A stretch of DNA of 64,000 nucleotides from Tistlia sp040905785 (GTDB taxonomy: Bacteria; Pseudomonadota; Alphaproteobacteria; Kiloniellales; DSM-21159): positions 21,197-85,196 of the forward strand of contig NZ_JBBDQW010000077.1 in assembly GCF_040905785.1 (NCBI RefSeq), given 5' to 3'. This document shows positions 53,580 through 62,053 of this stretch, piece by piece. A program made the position numbers and the translations under genes. Under the pieces are notes generated by a model that was not told the DNA's origin, did no database searches, and saw only the letters and a list, made by a program, of their open reading frames with translations. How positions within the stretch are numbered: the first letter of the stretch is position 1; the number at the start of each line of letters is the position of its first letter.

Positions 53580-55161
53580 GGGCCACCTCCCGCTCCGCAG
53601 GGGCCGCCGGCGTCGCCGCGGCGGCGTCGGCCGCCCAGAGGTGCTGGGCGGCATAGGCGCGCCACGGCCGCCAGGCCTCGGCGCGAAGCAGCAGCTCGCC
53701 CGGGGTCGGCCGGCCGCCGGCCGTTGCCGCACCGCGCTGCAGGCCGACGTCGCCGGCCGGGAAGGCGTCGGTCTCGCGCAGGGCGCGCAGGGCGATGTAG
53801 TGGGCGGTCCAGTCGCCGACCCCGGGGATCGCGCGCAGCCGGGCGAGCGACGCCTCGATGTCGCCGAGCGGCTGGAACAGCCGCGGGTCGGCCAGAGTCG
53901 CCGCGGCCAGGGCCTTGAGGGTGGCCCGCCGCGCCTGCGGCATGCCGAGCGGCGCCAGGTCGGCGGCGGCGACCTCGGCCGGTGTCGGGAAGGCGCGCTC
54001 GAGGCCGGGCCCGCCGGCGTCCGGCGGCAGCGCCGCGCCGCAGAGCGCGACCAGCCGCCCGGCCAGGCCGAGCGCCGCCGCGATCGTGACCTGCTGGCCG
54101 AGGACCGCACGCAGGGCCAGCTCGAAGCCGTCCCACCCGCCCGGCGCGCGCAGGCCCGGCCGGGCGGCGACCAGGGCGGCCATCATGGGGTCGCGCGACA
54201 GGTGCCGGCCGATCGTCTCGATGTCGGCGCCGAGGTCGAAGACCCGGCGCAGCCGCGCCACGACCGCCGGCAGCGCGCGCAGCGAGCCGACGCGGATCGT
54301 CGCCGCCAGGCAGTCGCGGCCCGGCTCGTGACGGACCTCGGCGGTGCCGAGGCAGCCGTCCTCGGCGAGGGTGCGGCGGTAGACGTCCCGCTCGACCGTC
54401 TCGACGCCCTCGATCGCGCGGGCCGCCAGGAAGCCGAGCATGGAAGGCCAGTCGTAGGGCGGGCGGTAGCGCAGGCGCAGCGTGACGCCGGCCTCGGCCA
54501 GGGCGGCCGGTGGCGCCTCTGCCGCCGCCCGGCGGCGCAGGGCGCTCGGCGGCCGGCGGTAGAGCGCCTGGAAGGTCTCGTTGAAGCGGCGCACGCTGCC
54601 GAAGCCGGCGGCCAAGGCGATCTCCGCCATCGGCAGCCCGGTCTCCTGGATCAGCTGCTTGGCGAAGAGCACGCGCCGGGTCTGGGCGACCGCGACCGGC
54701 GAGGCGCCGAGGTGCTGGCGGAACAGCCGGCGCAGCTGCCGGCCGCCGAGCCCGAGCCGCGCGGCCAGGGCTTCGACCCCGGCCTCGGCGCCGGTCTCGG
54801 TGCCGGCCTGGCCGGCCGAGGCCTCGGCGTCGCGATCGAGGGCGCCCTCGGCGATCAGGGCCAGTGCGCGGGCGACGCTGTTCGAGGTGCCGCGCCAGGA
54901 GGCGAGGTCCGGCGCGGTCTCCGGCCGGCAGCGCAGGCAGGGCCGGAAGCCCTGGCCCTGGGCCGCGGCGGCCGAGGGGAAGAAGCGGCAGTTCTCGAAG
55001 CGCGGCGTGCGGGCCGGGCAGACCGGCCGGCAGTAGATGCCGGTCGAGGTCACGGCGACGAACAGCCGGCCGTCGAAGCGGGCGTCGCGGCTCTGCAGCG
55101 CCCGGTAGCAGGCGGCCGGGTCGAGCGGCGCGCCGAGGGCGGGATCGCGATGTCTTTCCAT
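53572..55161 (-). CDS. alkA: Ada-type regulator fused to AlkA 3-methyladenine glycosylase
   Basis: A 529-residue fusion. The N-terminal Ada zinc domain has four cysteines in YCRPVCPARTP and RPCLRC, the first being the methyl-phosphotriester acceptor. It is followed by an AraC-type HTH (SVRRFNETFQALYRRPPSAL), an AlkA N-terminal domain, and an HhH-GPD glycosylase with IPGVGDWTAHYIALRAL carrying the catalytic Asp. This matches the known Ada-AlkA class in actinobacteria and proteobacteria. The start is at 55161 (MERHRD); an ATG 17 codons earlier is possible. A decayed copy of its 3' part is at 49727. Confidence 0.9.
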   Translation of the reverse strand: MERHRDPALGAPLDPAACYRALQSRDARFDGRLFVAVTSTGIYCRPVCPARTPRFENCRFFPSAAAAQGQGFRPCLRCRPETAPDLASWRGTSNSVARALALIAEGALDRDAEASAGQAGTETGAEAGVEALAARLGLGGRQLRRLFRQHLGASPVAVAQTRRVLFAKQLIQETGLPMAEIALAAGFGSVRRFNETFQALYRRPPSALRRRAAAEAPPAALAEAGVTLRLRYRPPYDWPSMLGFLAARAIEGVETVERDVYRRTLAEDGCLGTAEVRHEPGRDCLAATIRVGSLRALPAVVARLRRVFDLGADIETIGRHLSRDPMMAALVAARPGLRAPGGWDGFELALRAVLGQQVTIAAALGLAGRLVALCGAALPPDAGGPGLERAFPTPAEVAAADLAPLGMPQARRATLKALAAATLADPRLFQPLGDIEASLARLRAIPGVGDWTAHYIALRALRETDAFPAGDVGLQRGAATAGGRPTPGELLLRAEAWRPWRAYAAQHLWAADAAAATPAAPAEREVALA

Positions 55162-55255
55162 GGCCTGGAGACTGTCACGAAGCGCGCCGTCTCGCGCGCG
55201 GTTTTCGGACATCGGGGCCGGCGGAAGCGCGGTTTTCGGACCTTGCCTCGCGCGG

Positions 55256-56602
55256 CTAGTCCCGGGCCGCCAGCAGGCGGCGCACCATCTCCGGCGCGAC
55301 GCCCAGGTAGTTCGCCGGCTCGACCAGGGCGGCTAGCTCTTCCCGGCTCGCCGCCTCGGCGATCCGCGGCTCGGCGGCCAGCGCCTCGAGGAAGGGCAGG
55401 TCCTCCTCGAGCGCCCGCCGGCAGCAGTCGTAGACCAGGTCGTGGGCGAGGCCGCGCCCGAGCGCCGGCGCGAGGCCCATCATCACCGCCTCGGCGACGA
55501 TCAGGCCGCCGCTCGCCTCCAGGGTCCGGCGCATCGCCTCGGGCCGGACCTCGAGGCCGGCCAGGGTCTCGCGCGCCGCGGCGAGTCCCGCCGAGGCGGC
55601 CATGAAGGCACCGGGCAGGGCCTGCCACTCGACCTGCCACTGGCCGGTCGCGCGCTCGTGGTCCTGGACCAGGGCGTCGAGCATCGCCGAATGCTGCTCG
55701 CGCGCCAGCTTGGCGGCCGCCAGCATCAGCTCGCTGGCGATCGGGTTGCGCTTCTGCGGCATGGTCGAGCTGGAGCCGCGGCCGCTGACGAAGGGCTCGA
55801 AGACCTCGCCGACCTCCGACTGCATCAGCAGCATGATGTCGAAGCCGATCTTGCCCAGGCTGCCGGCGACCAGGGCCAGGAAGCCGGTGGTCTCGGCGAA
55901 GCCGTCGCGGACCGTGTGCCAGGTCATGTCCGGCCGGCCGAGGCCGAGCTCCGCCATCAGGGCGTCCTGGACCTCGAGGCCGCGCCCGCCGAGCGAGGCC
56001 AGGGTGCCGGCGGCGCCGGCGAACTGCCCGACCAGGACCCGCGGCTTCAGCTCGGCCAGGCGCCGGCGGTGGCGGTCGATGCCGGCCAGCCAGGTCGCCG
56101 CCTTGTAGCCGAAGGTGATCGGCAGGGCGTGCTGCAGGTGGGTGCGCCCGGCCATCGGCGTCTCGGCGTGGCGCTCGGCCAGGCCGGCGAGACTGCCGGC
56201 GATCGCCTCCAGGTCGGCCTCGACCAGGGCCAGGGCGTCGCGGATCTGCAGCACGTCGGCCGTGTCCATGATGTCCTGGGTGGTCGCGCCCCAGTGGGCG
56301 TAGCGGCCGAGACCCTCCTCGGCCCAGCCGGCGAGCTGGTCGACCAGCGGCTTGATCGGGTAGCCGACCAGCGTGGTCTTGCGGGCCAGCGGCTCCCACT
56401 CGACCCGCTCGACCTGCGCCACCGCGGTGATCGCGGCGCCGGCCTCGGCCGGGATCAGGCCGAGCCGCGACTGGACGCGCGCCAGCGCCGCCTCGACGTC
56501 GAGGTAGCGCTGGACGAGGGCGGCGTCGCCGAACAGCGCGCGCATGGCGGCGCTGCCGAACATCTCGCCGAACAGCTTGGACTCGAGGACCAGGGAGGGC
56601 AT
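55256..56602 (-). CDS. Fumarase/aspartase-superfamily lyase (PcaB/PurB-like)
   Basis: A 448-residue homotetramer-type lyase. The family signature GSSSTMPQKRNPIASE is intact, with the catalytic-loop HWGATTQDIMDT and GRTHLQHALPITFG. It resembles 3-carboxy-cis,cis-muconate cycloisomerase (PcaB) more than adenylosuccinate lyase, especially in the N-terminus (LFGDAALVQRYLDVEAALARV). No other protocatechuate gene lies nearby, so the reaction is uncertain. It is divergent from hutG. Confidence 0.8.
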   Translation of the reverse strand: MPSLVLESKLFGEMFGSAAMRALFGDAALVQRYLDVEAALARVQSRLGLIPAEAGAAITAVAQVERVEWEPLARKTTLVGYPIKPLVDQLAGWAEEGLGRYAHWGATTQDIMDTADVLQIRDALALVEADLEAIAGSLAGLAERHAETPMAGRTHLQHALPITFGYKAATWLAGIDRHRRRLAELKPRVLVGQFAGAAGTLASLGGRGLEVQDALMAELGLGRPDMTWHTVRDGFAETTGFLALVAGSLGKIGFDIMLLMQSEVGEVFEPFVSGRGSSSTMPQKRNPIASELMLAAAKLAREQHSAMLDALVQDHERATGQWQVEWQALPGAFMAASAGLAAARETLAGLEVRPEAMRRTLEASGGLIVAEAVMMGLAPALGRGLAHDLVYDCCRRALEEDLPFLEALAAEPRIAEAASREELAALVEPANYLGVAPEMVRRLLAARD

Positions 56603-56708
56603 GGCGGGACGATCCGTCGGTGGAGCGGGAGGCGCCGGACCCTAGCCTGCGCTGGCGCGCGACGGAACGGCGATTGTAGGCTGGGCGCTCAACAGGAGGA
56701 GGCGGGTC

Positions 56709-57500
56709 TTGGATCCGGTCGAGGTCATCGAGGGCGAGGGGCGGGTGGTGCTGGGCCAGCCGCACGGCGGCACCGAGGTGCCGGCGGCGATCCGCGCGCG
56801 GCTCAACGAGGTCGGGCAGGGCCTCTGCGACACCGACTGGCACATCGCCCGGCTCTACGAGGGCCTGCTGCCCGACGCCACCGTCGTGCGCGCCGGCTTC
56901 CACCGCTACGTCGTCGACGCCAATCGCGACCCCTCGGGCGCCTCGCTCTATCCGGGCCAGGCGACGACCGGGCTGGTCCCGACCACCGACTTCGACGGCC
57001 GGCCGATCTGGCGCGACGGCCAGGAGCCGGACGAGGCCGAGGTCGCACGCCGCCGCCGCGCCTTCCACGCGCCCTACCACGCGGCGCTGGCAGCGCAGCT
57101 CGAGCGGGTGCGTGCGCGCCACGGCGCGGTGCTGTTCTTCGACTGCCACTCGATCCGCTCCGAGGTGCCGCGGCTCTTCGAGGGCCGCCTGCCGACCTTC
57201 AACATCGGCACCGCCGACGGCGCCGCCTGCGCCCCCGCGGTCGAGGCGGCGGTGCGCGACGCCGTCGCGGCGCTCGCCGAGGGCCCCGAGGACTGGGTGC
57301 TGAACGGCCGCTTCAAGGGTGGCTGGTGCACCCGCCGCTACGGCGAGCCGGCGCGTGGCCTTCACGCCCTGCAGCTCGAGCTGGCCCAGCGCGCCTACAT
57401 GACGGAAAGCCCGCCCTGGGACTACGACCCGGCCCGGGCCGAACCCACGCGGGCGAAGCTGCGGCGCGTCCTGGAGGCCTTCGCCGCGAGCCTTCTTTAG
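56709..57500 (+). CDS. N-formylglutamate amidohydrolase-like protein
   Basis: A 263-residue zinc amidohydrolase of the FGase family (HutG type II). Motifs are QPHGGTEVP near the N-terminus (first His), VVDANRDPSGASLY, and FFDCHSIRS (second zinc ligand and catalytic region), with NGRFKGGWCTRRYG near the end. It would hydrolyse N-formyl-glutamate to glutamate and formate in histidine breakdown, but no other hut gene is adjacent. The start is TTG at 56709 with GGAGGAGGCGGG upstream. It is convergent with an MFS gene. Confidence 0.85.
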   Translation: MDPVEVIEGEGRVVLGQPHGGTEVPAAIRARLNEVGQGLCDTDWHIARLYEGLLPDATVVRAGFHRYVVDANRDPSGASLYPGQATTGLVPTTDFDGRPIWRDGQEPDEAEVARRRRAFHAPYHAALAAQLERVRARHGAVLFFDCHSIRSEVPRLFEGRLPTFNIGTADGAACAPAVEAAVRDAVAALAEGPEDWVLNGRFKGGWCTRRYGEPARGLHALQLELAQRAYMTESPPWDYDPARAEPTRAKLRRVLEAFAASLL

Positions 57501-58639
57501 CGCCGGATCAGCTTCACCGAGGCGAAGCCGAGGCCGGCGACCAGCAGGCCGACGCCGAGGAACAGCGGCGCGAAGCCGGCCTCGACGACGAAGGGGCCGT
57601 AGAGCACCGGGCCCAGGCCCTGGCCCAGGAAGAAGGCGGCGGCGAAGAGCGCCACCGCCGAGCCGCGCGCGGTCGGCGCCAGCTCGGTCGCCTGGGTCTG
57701 CATGGTGTTGTGCAGCATGTAGAAGCCGAAGCCGGCGACCAGGAAGACCAGGGCGACCAGCAGCCAGGGCACCGGCAGTGCGACGACCAGGTAGCAGAGG
57801 CCGCAGAGCAGGCCGCCGGCCTGCATCATGCGCCACTGGCTGAGCAGCGCGAGCAGGCGGCGCACCGTCAGGCTGTAGAAAACTCCGCCGACGGCGAAAG
57901 CGACCAGGATGAGGCCGGCCTCGAAGGCGCCGCCGAGGCCGCGCGCCGCCAGCATCGGCGCGACGAAGGGGAAGACGCCGAAGATCAGCAGGCCCTCGGC
58001 CGCGACCGTGGCGAAGACCAGCAGCGACACCGGGTTGGCGAGCACCGAGGCGTAGCGGCTGCGCGCGTCGGCGAAGGACAGCGGCGTGCGCGGCTCGCGC
58101 TCGCCGCGCAGGCCGAAGGCGGTCGCCGCGCAGATCAGGGCGGTCAGGCCGGCGGACAGGGCGAAGACCGCGCGCCAGCCGAGCGGCTCGGCCAGGACGC
58201 CGGCCGCCGCCGAGCCGCAGACCTGGCCCAGGATCACCGCCAGCAGGAAGCGGCTGATCGCGATCTGGCGCACCCCATAGGGCACGCGGTCGCCGATCAG
58301 CGCCATGGAGGTCGGGATGATGCCGCCGGCGAAGGCGCCCGCCAGCACCCGCGCGGCCATTACCGTCTCGTAGCTCGGCGCGACCGCCGAGAGCGCCAGC
58401 CCGACCGCCGCCACCGCCAGGGCGAGGCGGACCAGCCGCGACTTGCCCAGGGCGTCGCCGACCGGCCCGAGCACGACCTGCATCAGCGCGTAGGGCAGGG
58501 TGTAGGCCGAGGCCAGCAGCGCCGCCTCGCGCAGCGACACCCCCAGGTCGGCGCCGATCAGGGTCAGCATGGGGTCGCTGGTGCGCAGCGAGAAGGCGCT
58601 GGCGAAGCCGGCGAGACCGAGCAGCAGGATCAGGCGCAT
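57497..58639 (-). CDS. MFS transporter
   Basis: A 380-residue permease with twelve predicted helices. The loop-2/3 signature is LGPVGDALGKSRLVRLAL and the second-half MLHNTMQTQATELAPTARGS segment is typical of the DHA1 drug-proton antiporter-like group. The N-terminal MRLILLLGLAGFASAFSLR has the usual first helix. The substrate is unknown. Its stop overlaps the hutG stop by four bases (convergent). Confidence 0.83.
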   Translation of the reverse strand: MRLILLLGLAGFASAFSLRTSDPMLTLIGADLGVSLREAALLASAYTLPYALMQVVLGPVGDALGKSRLVRLALAVAAVGLALSAVAPSYETVMAARVLAGAFAGGIIPTSMALIGDRVPYGVRQIAISRFLLAVILGQVCGSAAAGVLAEPLGWRAVFALSAGLTALICAATAFGLRGEREPRTPLSFADARSRYASVLANPVSLLVFATVAAEGLLIFGVFPFVAPMLAARGLGGAFEAGLILVAFAVGGVFYSLTVRRLLALLSQWRMMQAGGLLCGLCYLVVALPVPWLLVALVFLVAGFGFYMLHNTMQTQATELAPTARGSAVALFAAAFFLGQGLGPVLYGPFVVEAGFAPLFLGVGLLVAGLGFASVKLIRR

Positions 58640-58759
58640 GGGGGAGTCGTCGTCACGGGGTTAGCCAAGGTCGGGGGGTCGGCCAAGGGGACCTCATGCT
58701 GACAGCGGTCCCAGGCAGGGACGACGCCGGAAGCCGCAGGGCAGGGTTGCCGGTGCGCC

Positions 58760-59998
58760 TCAGACCTCGCGGCCGAGCAAGCGCTCCTCGAAGGGGAAGG
58801 GGCTGAGCAGCTCCAGGCCGCTCTCCGTGACCAGGACCTGCTGCTCCAGCTTGACGCCCTCGCCGCCGGCCTCCTCGCCGATGAAGCTCTCGACCGAGAG
58901 CGTCATGTTGGGAACGATCTCGCCGTCGTAGTCGGCGCCCGAGTCGTAGTCGGCGTCCTGGACCAGGTAGGGATACTCGCCGGTCGGGCCGTTGCCGTGC
59001 ATCAGCAGGTAGTAGCGCCGGGCCCGGTAGCGCTCGGGGATCGGCCAGGCCGCCTCGGTGATCTCGCGGAACGAGCGGCCGGGGCCGAGCAGCGCCAGGT
59101 TGTGCTGGAGCTGCTCGAAGGCGGTGGCGTAGAGCCGGCGCTGGGCCGGGCTCGCCGGGCCGTCGCCGACCAGGAAGCTGCGCGAGAAGTCGGCGTAGTA
59201 GCCGTGCGGGCCGACGACGTCGGTGTCGTGGGCGACCAGTTCGCCGGCCTGGAGGATCCGCTCGCCGGTCTCCTGGAACCAGGGATTGGTGCGCGGGCCC
59301 GAGCTCAGCAGGCGGGTCTCGATGTAGTCGGCGCCGCCGGCGATGACCTCGCGGTGCAGCACCGACCAGAGCTCCTGCTCGCTGAGACCCGGGCGCAGCG
59401 CCTCCTGCAGCTTCGCCTCGCCGCTCATCACGCAGGCCAGGGAGCGGCGGATGCAGGCCAGCTCCTCGGGCGTCTTGACGGCGCGGGCCCGCTCGACCGG
59501 CTTCTGGGCGTCGAGGATCTCATAGCCCTTGCGGCGCAACAGGTGCACGGCCAGCGGATCGATGCGCTCGACCCCGACCCGGCTCTCGCCCGGGCAGTGG
59601 CGGCTCAGCAGGTCGGCGATCTCGGCGGCCCAGCGCGCCGCCGCCGCCTCCAGCAGGCCGGCGCGCGCGACATAGGAGACGGTCGTCGCCGGGCGGATCT
59701 CGTCGATCGCCGGGTTGCCGGCCTCGAGGTGCTCGCAGCCGGCGAACTCGAAGAGCGTCACCGGCCCCTCGAGCGGCACGAAGAGGTAGCGTGCGGGATT
59801 GCGCAGCAGGAAGGGCGTCATGTTGCGCGCGCCCGAGGCGTAGCGGACGTTGTGCGGGTCGAACAGCAGCACGGCCGGGTAGCCGAAGCGCGCCATCTCC
59901 TGGCGCAGGCGCTTCAGGCGGCCGAGGCGCAGCGCCGTCTCGTCGGGCGCTGGCGGCGCAGGGAAGGCGGGGTCGGGTCGGTAGGCGGGCGAATCCAT
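58760..59998 (-). CDS. M24 metallopeptidase-fold protein, DddP-like
   Basis: A 412-residue pita-bread protein with a creatinase-type N-terminal domain (1-165) and an M24 C-terminal domain. Metal ligands appear at D258/D260 and D270 (AHDTDVVG and YYADFSR), H334 (LLMHGNGPTGEY), E370 (SVESFIGEE) and E385 (KLEQQVL). Text and spacing resemble the DMSP lyase DddP (SSGPRTNPWFQE, VKLEQQVLVTE and FPFEERLL). However, the general-base Asp recalled for DddP after the His (HGxGxxD) is Gly340 here. It may be a DddP relative with another activity, or an Xaa-Pro peptidase-like enzyme. Confidence 0.75.
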   Translation of the reverse strand: MDSPAYRPDPAFPAPPAPDETALRLGRLKRLRQEMARFGYPAVLLFDPHNVRYASGARNMTPFLLRNPARYLFVPLEGPVTLFEFAGCEHLEAGNPAIDEIRPATTVSYVARAGLLEAAAARWAAEIADLLSRHCPGESRVGVERIDPLAVHLLRRKGYEILDAQKPVERARAVKTPEELACIRRSLACVMSGEAKLQEALRPGLSEQELWSVLHREVIAGGADYIETRLLSSGPRTNPWFQETGERILQAGELVAHDTDVVGPHGYYADFSRSFLVGDGPASPAQRRLYATAFEQLQHNLALLGPGRSFREITEAAWPIPERYRARRYYLLMHGNGPTGEYPYLVQDADYDSGADYDGEIVPNMTLSVESFIGEEAGGEGVKLEQQVLVTESGLELLSPFPFEERLLGREV

Positions 59999-60077
59999 CG
60001 CGCCACCCTAGGCGGAGTGGGCGGACTTGACCAAGACGCAGCCTGCTCGGACTGCGACGACGGACCCATAATCTCGC

Positions 60078-60470
60078 CTACTCCTCGAAGCGATCCGTGG
60101 CGTCGCGATTACGGTCGTAGCGTCTCGTGAGCGGAAAGGGCGGCAGCCAGGACTCGCGACGGACGGTCCAGCTTTCGTAGGTCGGCATCAGCTGGTCGGG
60201 GGCATCCAGGGCGCCCAGGTGCACCTCGATCTCGTCCGCGCTGCGTGCGAAGACGGAGGAGCCGCAGCGCGGACAGAAGCAGCGCCCCGCGAAGTCGCGT
60301 GTTTCGCCTTCGATCGTCACCGCGTCCTGAGGGAACACCGCGGCAGCGTAGAAGAGGGCCCCGTGATGCTTGCGGCAGTCGAGGCAGTGGCAAATGCCGA
60401 CCCGGTATGGGCGTCCCGACGCCACGATGCGGACGTCGCCGCACAGGCAACCGCCCGTGAACCGCTCCAT
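60078..60470 (-). CDS. GFA (glutathione-dependent formaldehyde-activating type) zinc protein
   Basis: A 130-residue GFA/CENP-V domain protein. The zinc-binding cysteines are seen in GGCLCGDVRI, GICHCLDCRKHHG and RCFCPRCGSSVF, which is the complete pattern for the two zinc sites of this family. The role in formaldehyde handling is established only for a few members. It stands alone between the M24 gene and a membrane-anchored hypothetical, all on the minus strand. Confidence 0.85.
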   Translation of the reverse strand: MERFTGGCLCGDVRIVASGRPYRVGICHCLDCRKHHGALFYAAAVFPQDAVTIEGETRDFAGRCFCPRCGSSVFARSADEIEVHLGALDAPDQLMPTYESWTVRRESWLPPFPLTRRYDRNRDATDRFEE

Positions 60471-60602
60471 GCGGGGCCTCCTCTGAAATCAAGCGCGCGG
60501 AATGTCTACGACGAACAGCACCGTCACCTTCAGAATCCTCTGCAGAGGACCCGCCCGCAACCCGCTCCGCGGCGTCGGGTACGGCGCATTCTCGACGAAT
60601 GC

Positions 60603-61334
60603 CTAGGGATAGGCGCAGCGGTCGCCGGTGACCTCGAGGAAGCCGCGGCGCTCCGAGGCGACGGCGGTGAAGAGGTGCTCGGTGTCGCCGCGCACCAGCG
60701 AGAAGTGCAGCGGCAGCTCGCCCTCGACCTGCTGCGGCTCGCCGCCGATCGGCGTCACCGTGACCTTGAGCGGCTTGGCCGGGTCGAACCAGGCGTTCGG
60801 CCGCCCCTGGGCGTCGACCGCCGGCTCGCCCATCGCGGTGATGGTGATCGAGCTGTCCGCGAAGCCGACCGAGTCGGCACCGCCGGCGTAGATCGGCGTG
60901 CGCACGATGAAGCGCTTGGTCTCCGGCGCGTCGGCGCAGTCTCGCTCCTGCCTGACCGCCTCGACGACGAAGCGGACGCGCTCGGCCGGCACGCCCTGTT
61001 CGAGCCGTTCGCGGACCAGCGTCAGGATCTCCTCGACCTCGCCCCGGGGCACGTCCTGCTCGTAGCGCTGGCGCCACTGCGCCTCGGCCTGCTGGGCGCG
61101 CGCGACCTCGGCCTGCAGGCGGCTGCGCGCGGCCTCGAAGGCCTCCTGCTCCTGCTGCGAGGCGGCGACCTCGGTGCGCAGCGCGTCGAGCTCGGCTCCA
61201 GCGATCTGGCCGCCCAGTTCGTAGGCGAGCGCCAGCGAACCCCCGAGCAGCCCGGCGATCAGCAGGAATTTGAGAACCGCCCAGCGGCGCTGGCGGCGGC
61301 GTCTCAGGCGCGTTTCATGAAGTCCGAGTGACAT
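60603..61334 (-). CDS. Membrane-anchored coiled-coil protein of unknown function
   Basis: I do not recognise the family. The 243 residues begin with an Arg-rich tail (HETRLRRRRQRR), one transmembrane helix (about 20-42), and a coiled coil (about 48-105: LRTEVAASQQEQEAFEAARS onward). A soluble domain follows with RFVVEAVRQERDCADAPETK and a beta-rich end where ITITAMGEPAVDAQGRPNAW lies, with two Cys. This suggests a periplasmic domain held by a coiled-coil stalk. It is divergent from hisI. The start at 61334 (MSLGLHE) was chosen because upstream residues look non-coding. Confidence 0.6.
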   Translation of the reverse strand: MSLGLHETRLRRRRQRRWAVLKFLLIAGLLGGSLALAYELGGQIAGAELDALRTEVAASQQEQEAFEAARSRLQAEVARAQQAEAQWRQRYEQDVPRGEVEEILTLVRERLEQGVPAERVRFVVEAVRQERDCADAPETKRFIVRTPIYAGGADSVGFADSSITITAMGEPAVDAQGRPNAWFDPAKPLKVTVTPIGGEPQQVEGELPLHFSLVRGDTEHLFTAVASERRGFLEVTGDRCAYP

Positions 61335-61557
61335 GACCGAGTGCTGCGTGCCGACCGGGGCGACATAGCAGACCCGCTCGGCCGAACCAAGGCCGCGACG
61401 ACGCCCCCGAAAAGATACTGCGACGCTAGGGTCAGACTGTGACCGCTTTGCGGCACCGGGGCGCGGGCAGGGGCGTGGGCCGGGGCGCGCGGGACCGGGC
61501 GCGGGATTGCACGCTCGCCGCGGCGGTGACATACAGCCGCGACAAGGAGGCTCCCCG

Positions 61558-61935
61558 ATGACCGAACCCGACAGCCTGCTGTCCGAGATCCGTTTCGACG
61601 CGCGCGGCCTGGTGCCGGCGATCGCCCAGCAGCACGACAGCGGCGAGGTCCTGATGATGGCCTGGATGAACGCCGACTCGATCCGGGCGACCCTCGCCGA
61701 GGGCCGTGCCTGCTACTGGTCGCGCAGCCGCGGCGCGCTGTGGCGCAAGGGCGAGACCTCGGGGCACGTGCAGCGCCTGGTCGAGCTGCGCCTGGACTGC
61801 GACGGCGACACCCTGCTGCTGCTGGTCGAGCAGAGCGGCCCCGCCTGCCACACCGGGCGGCGGAGCTGCTTCTACCGGGCGATGCGCGACGGCGCCTTGG
61901 CCACCATCGCCGAACCGGTCGCCGGGGGTAGCTGA
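61558..61935 (+). CDS. hisI: Phosphoribosyl-AMP cyclohydrolase
   Basis: HisI (125 residues) opens the ring of phosphoribosyl-AMP in histidine synthesis. Diagnostic motifs are LMMAWMNADSIRATL, YWSRSRGALWRKGETSGHVQ and the zinc-binding GPACHTGRRSCFYR. The fused phosphoribosyl-ATP pyrophosphatase (HisE) domain is absent, as is normal in alphaproteobacteria. AAGGAGG precedes the ATG at 61558. Other his genes are not adjacent. Confidence 0.95.
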   Translation: MTEPDSLLSEIRFDARGLVPAIAQQHDSGEVLMMAWMNADSIRATLAEGRACYWSRSRGALWRKGETSGHVQRLVELRLDCDGDTLLLLVEQSGPACHTGRRSCFYRAMRDGALATIAEPVAGGS

Positions 61936-62053
61936 ACGGCGGCCGGCCGCGTTGACTTGAGGGAGCCCCGCACGCACTCTCCGCGCCTCGGCCGGAGGAG
62001 CGCCCCCGCGCGGCTTCAGGATCCGGCACGGCTTCAGGGGACGGAAGGGCGGG

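Noticed and set aside
55256..56602. Naming the lyase purB or pcaB
   Set aside because: The superfamily is certain, but no pathway neighbours support either specific reaction.
58760..59998. Calling the gene dddP outright
   Set aside because: The catalytic Asp position recalled for DddP is Gly here, so the enzymatic name is not justified.
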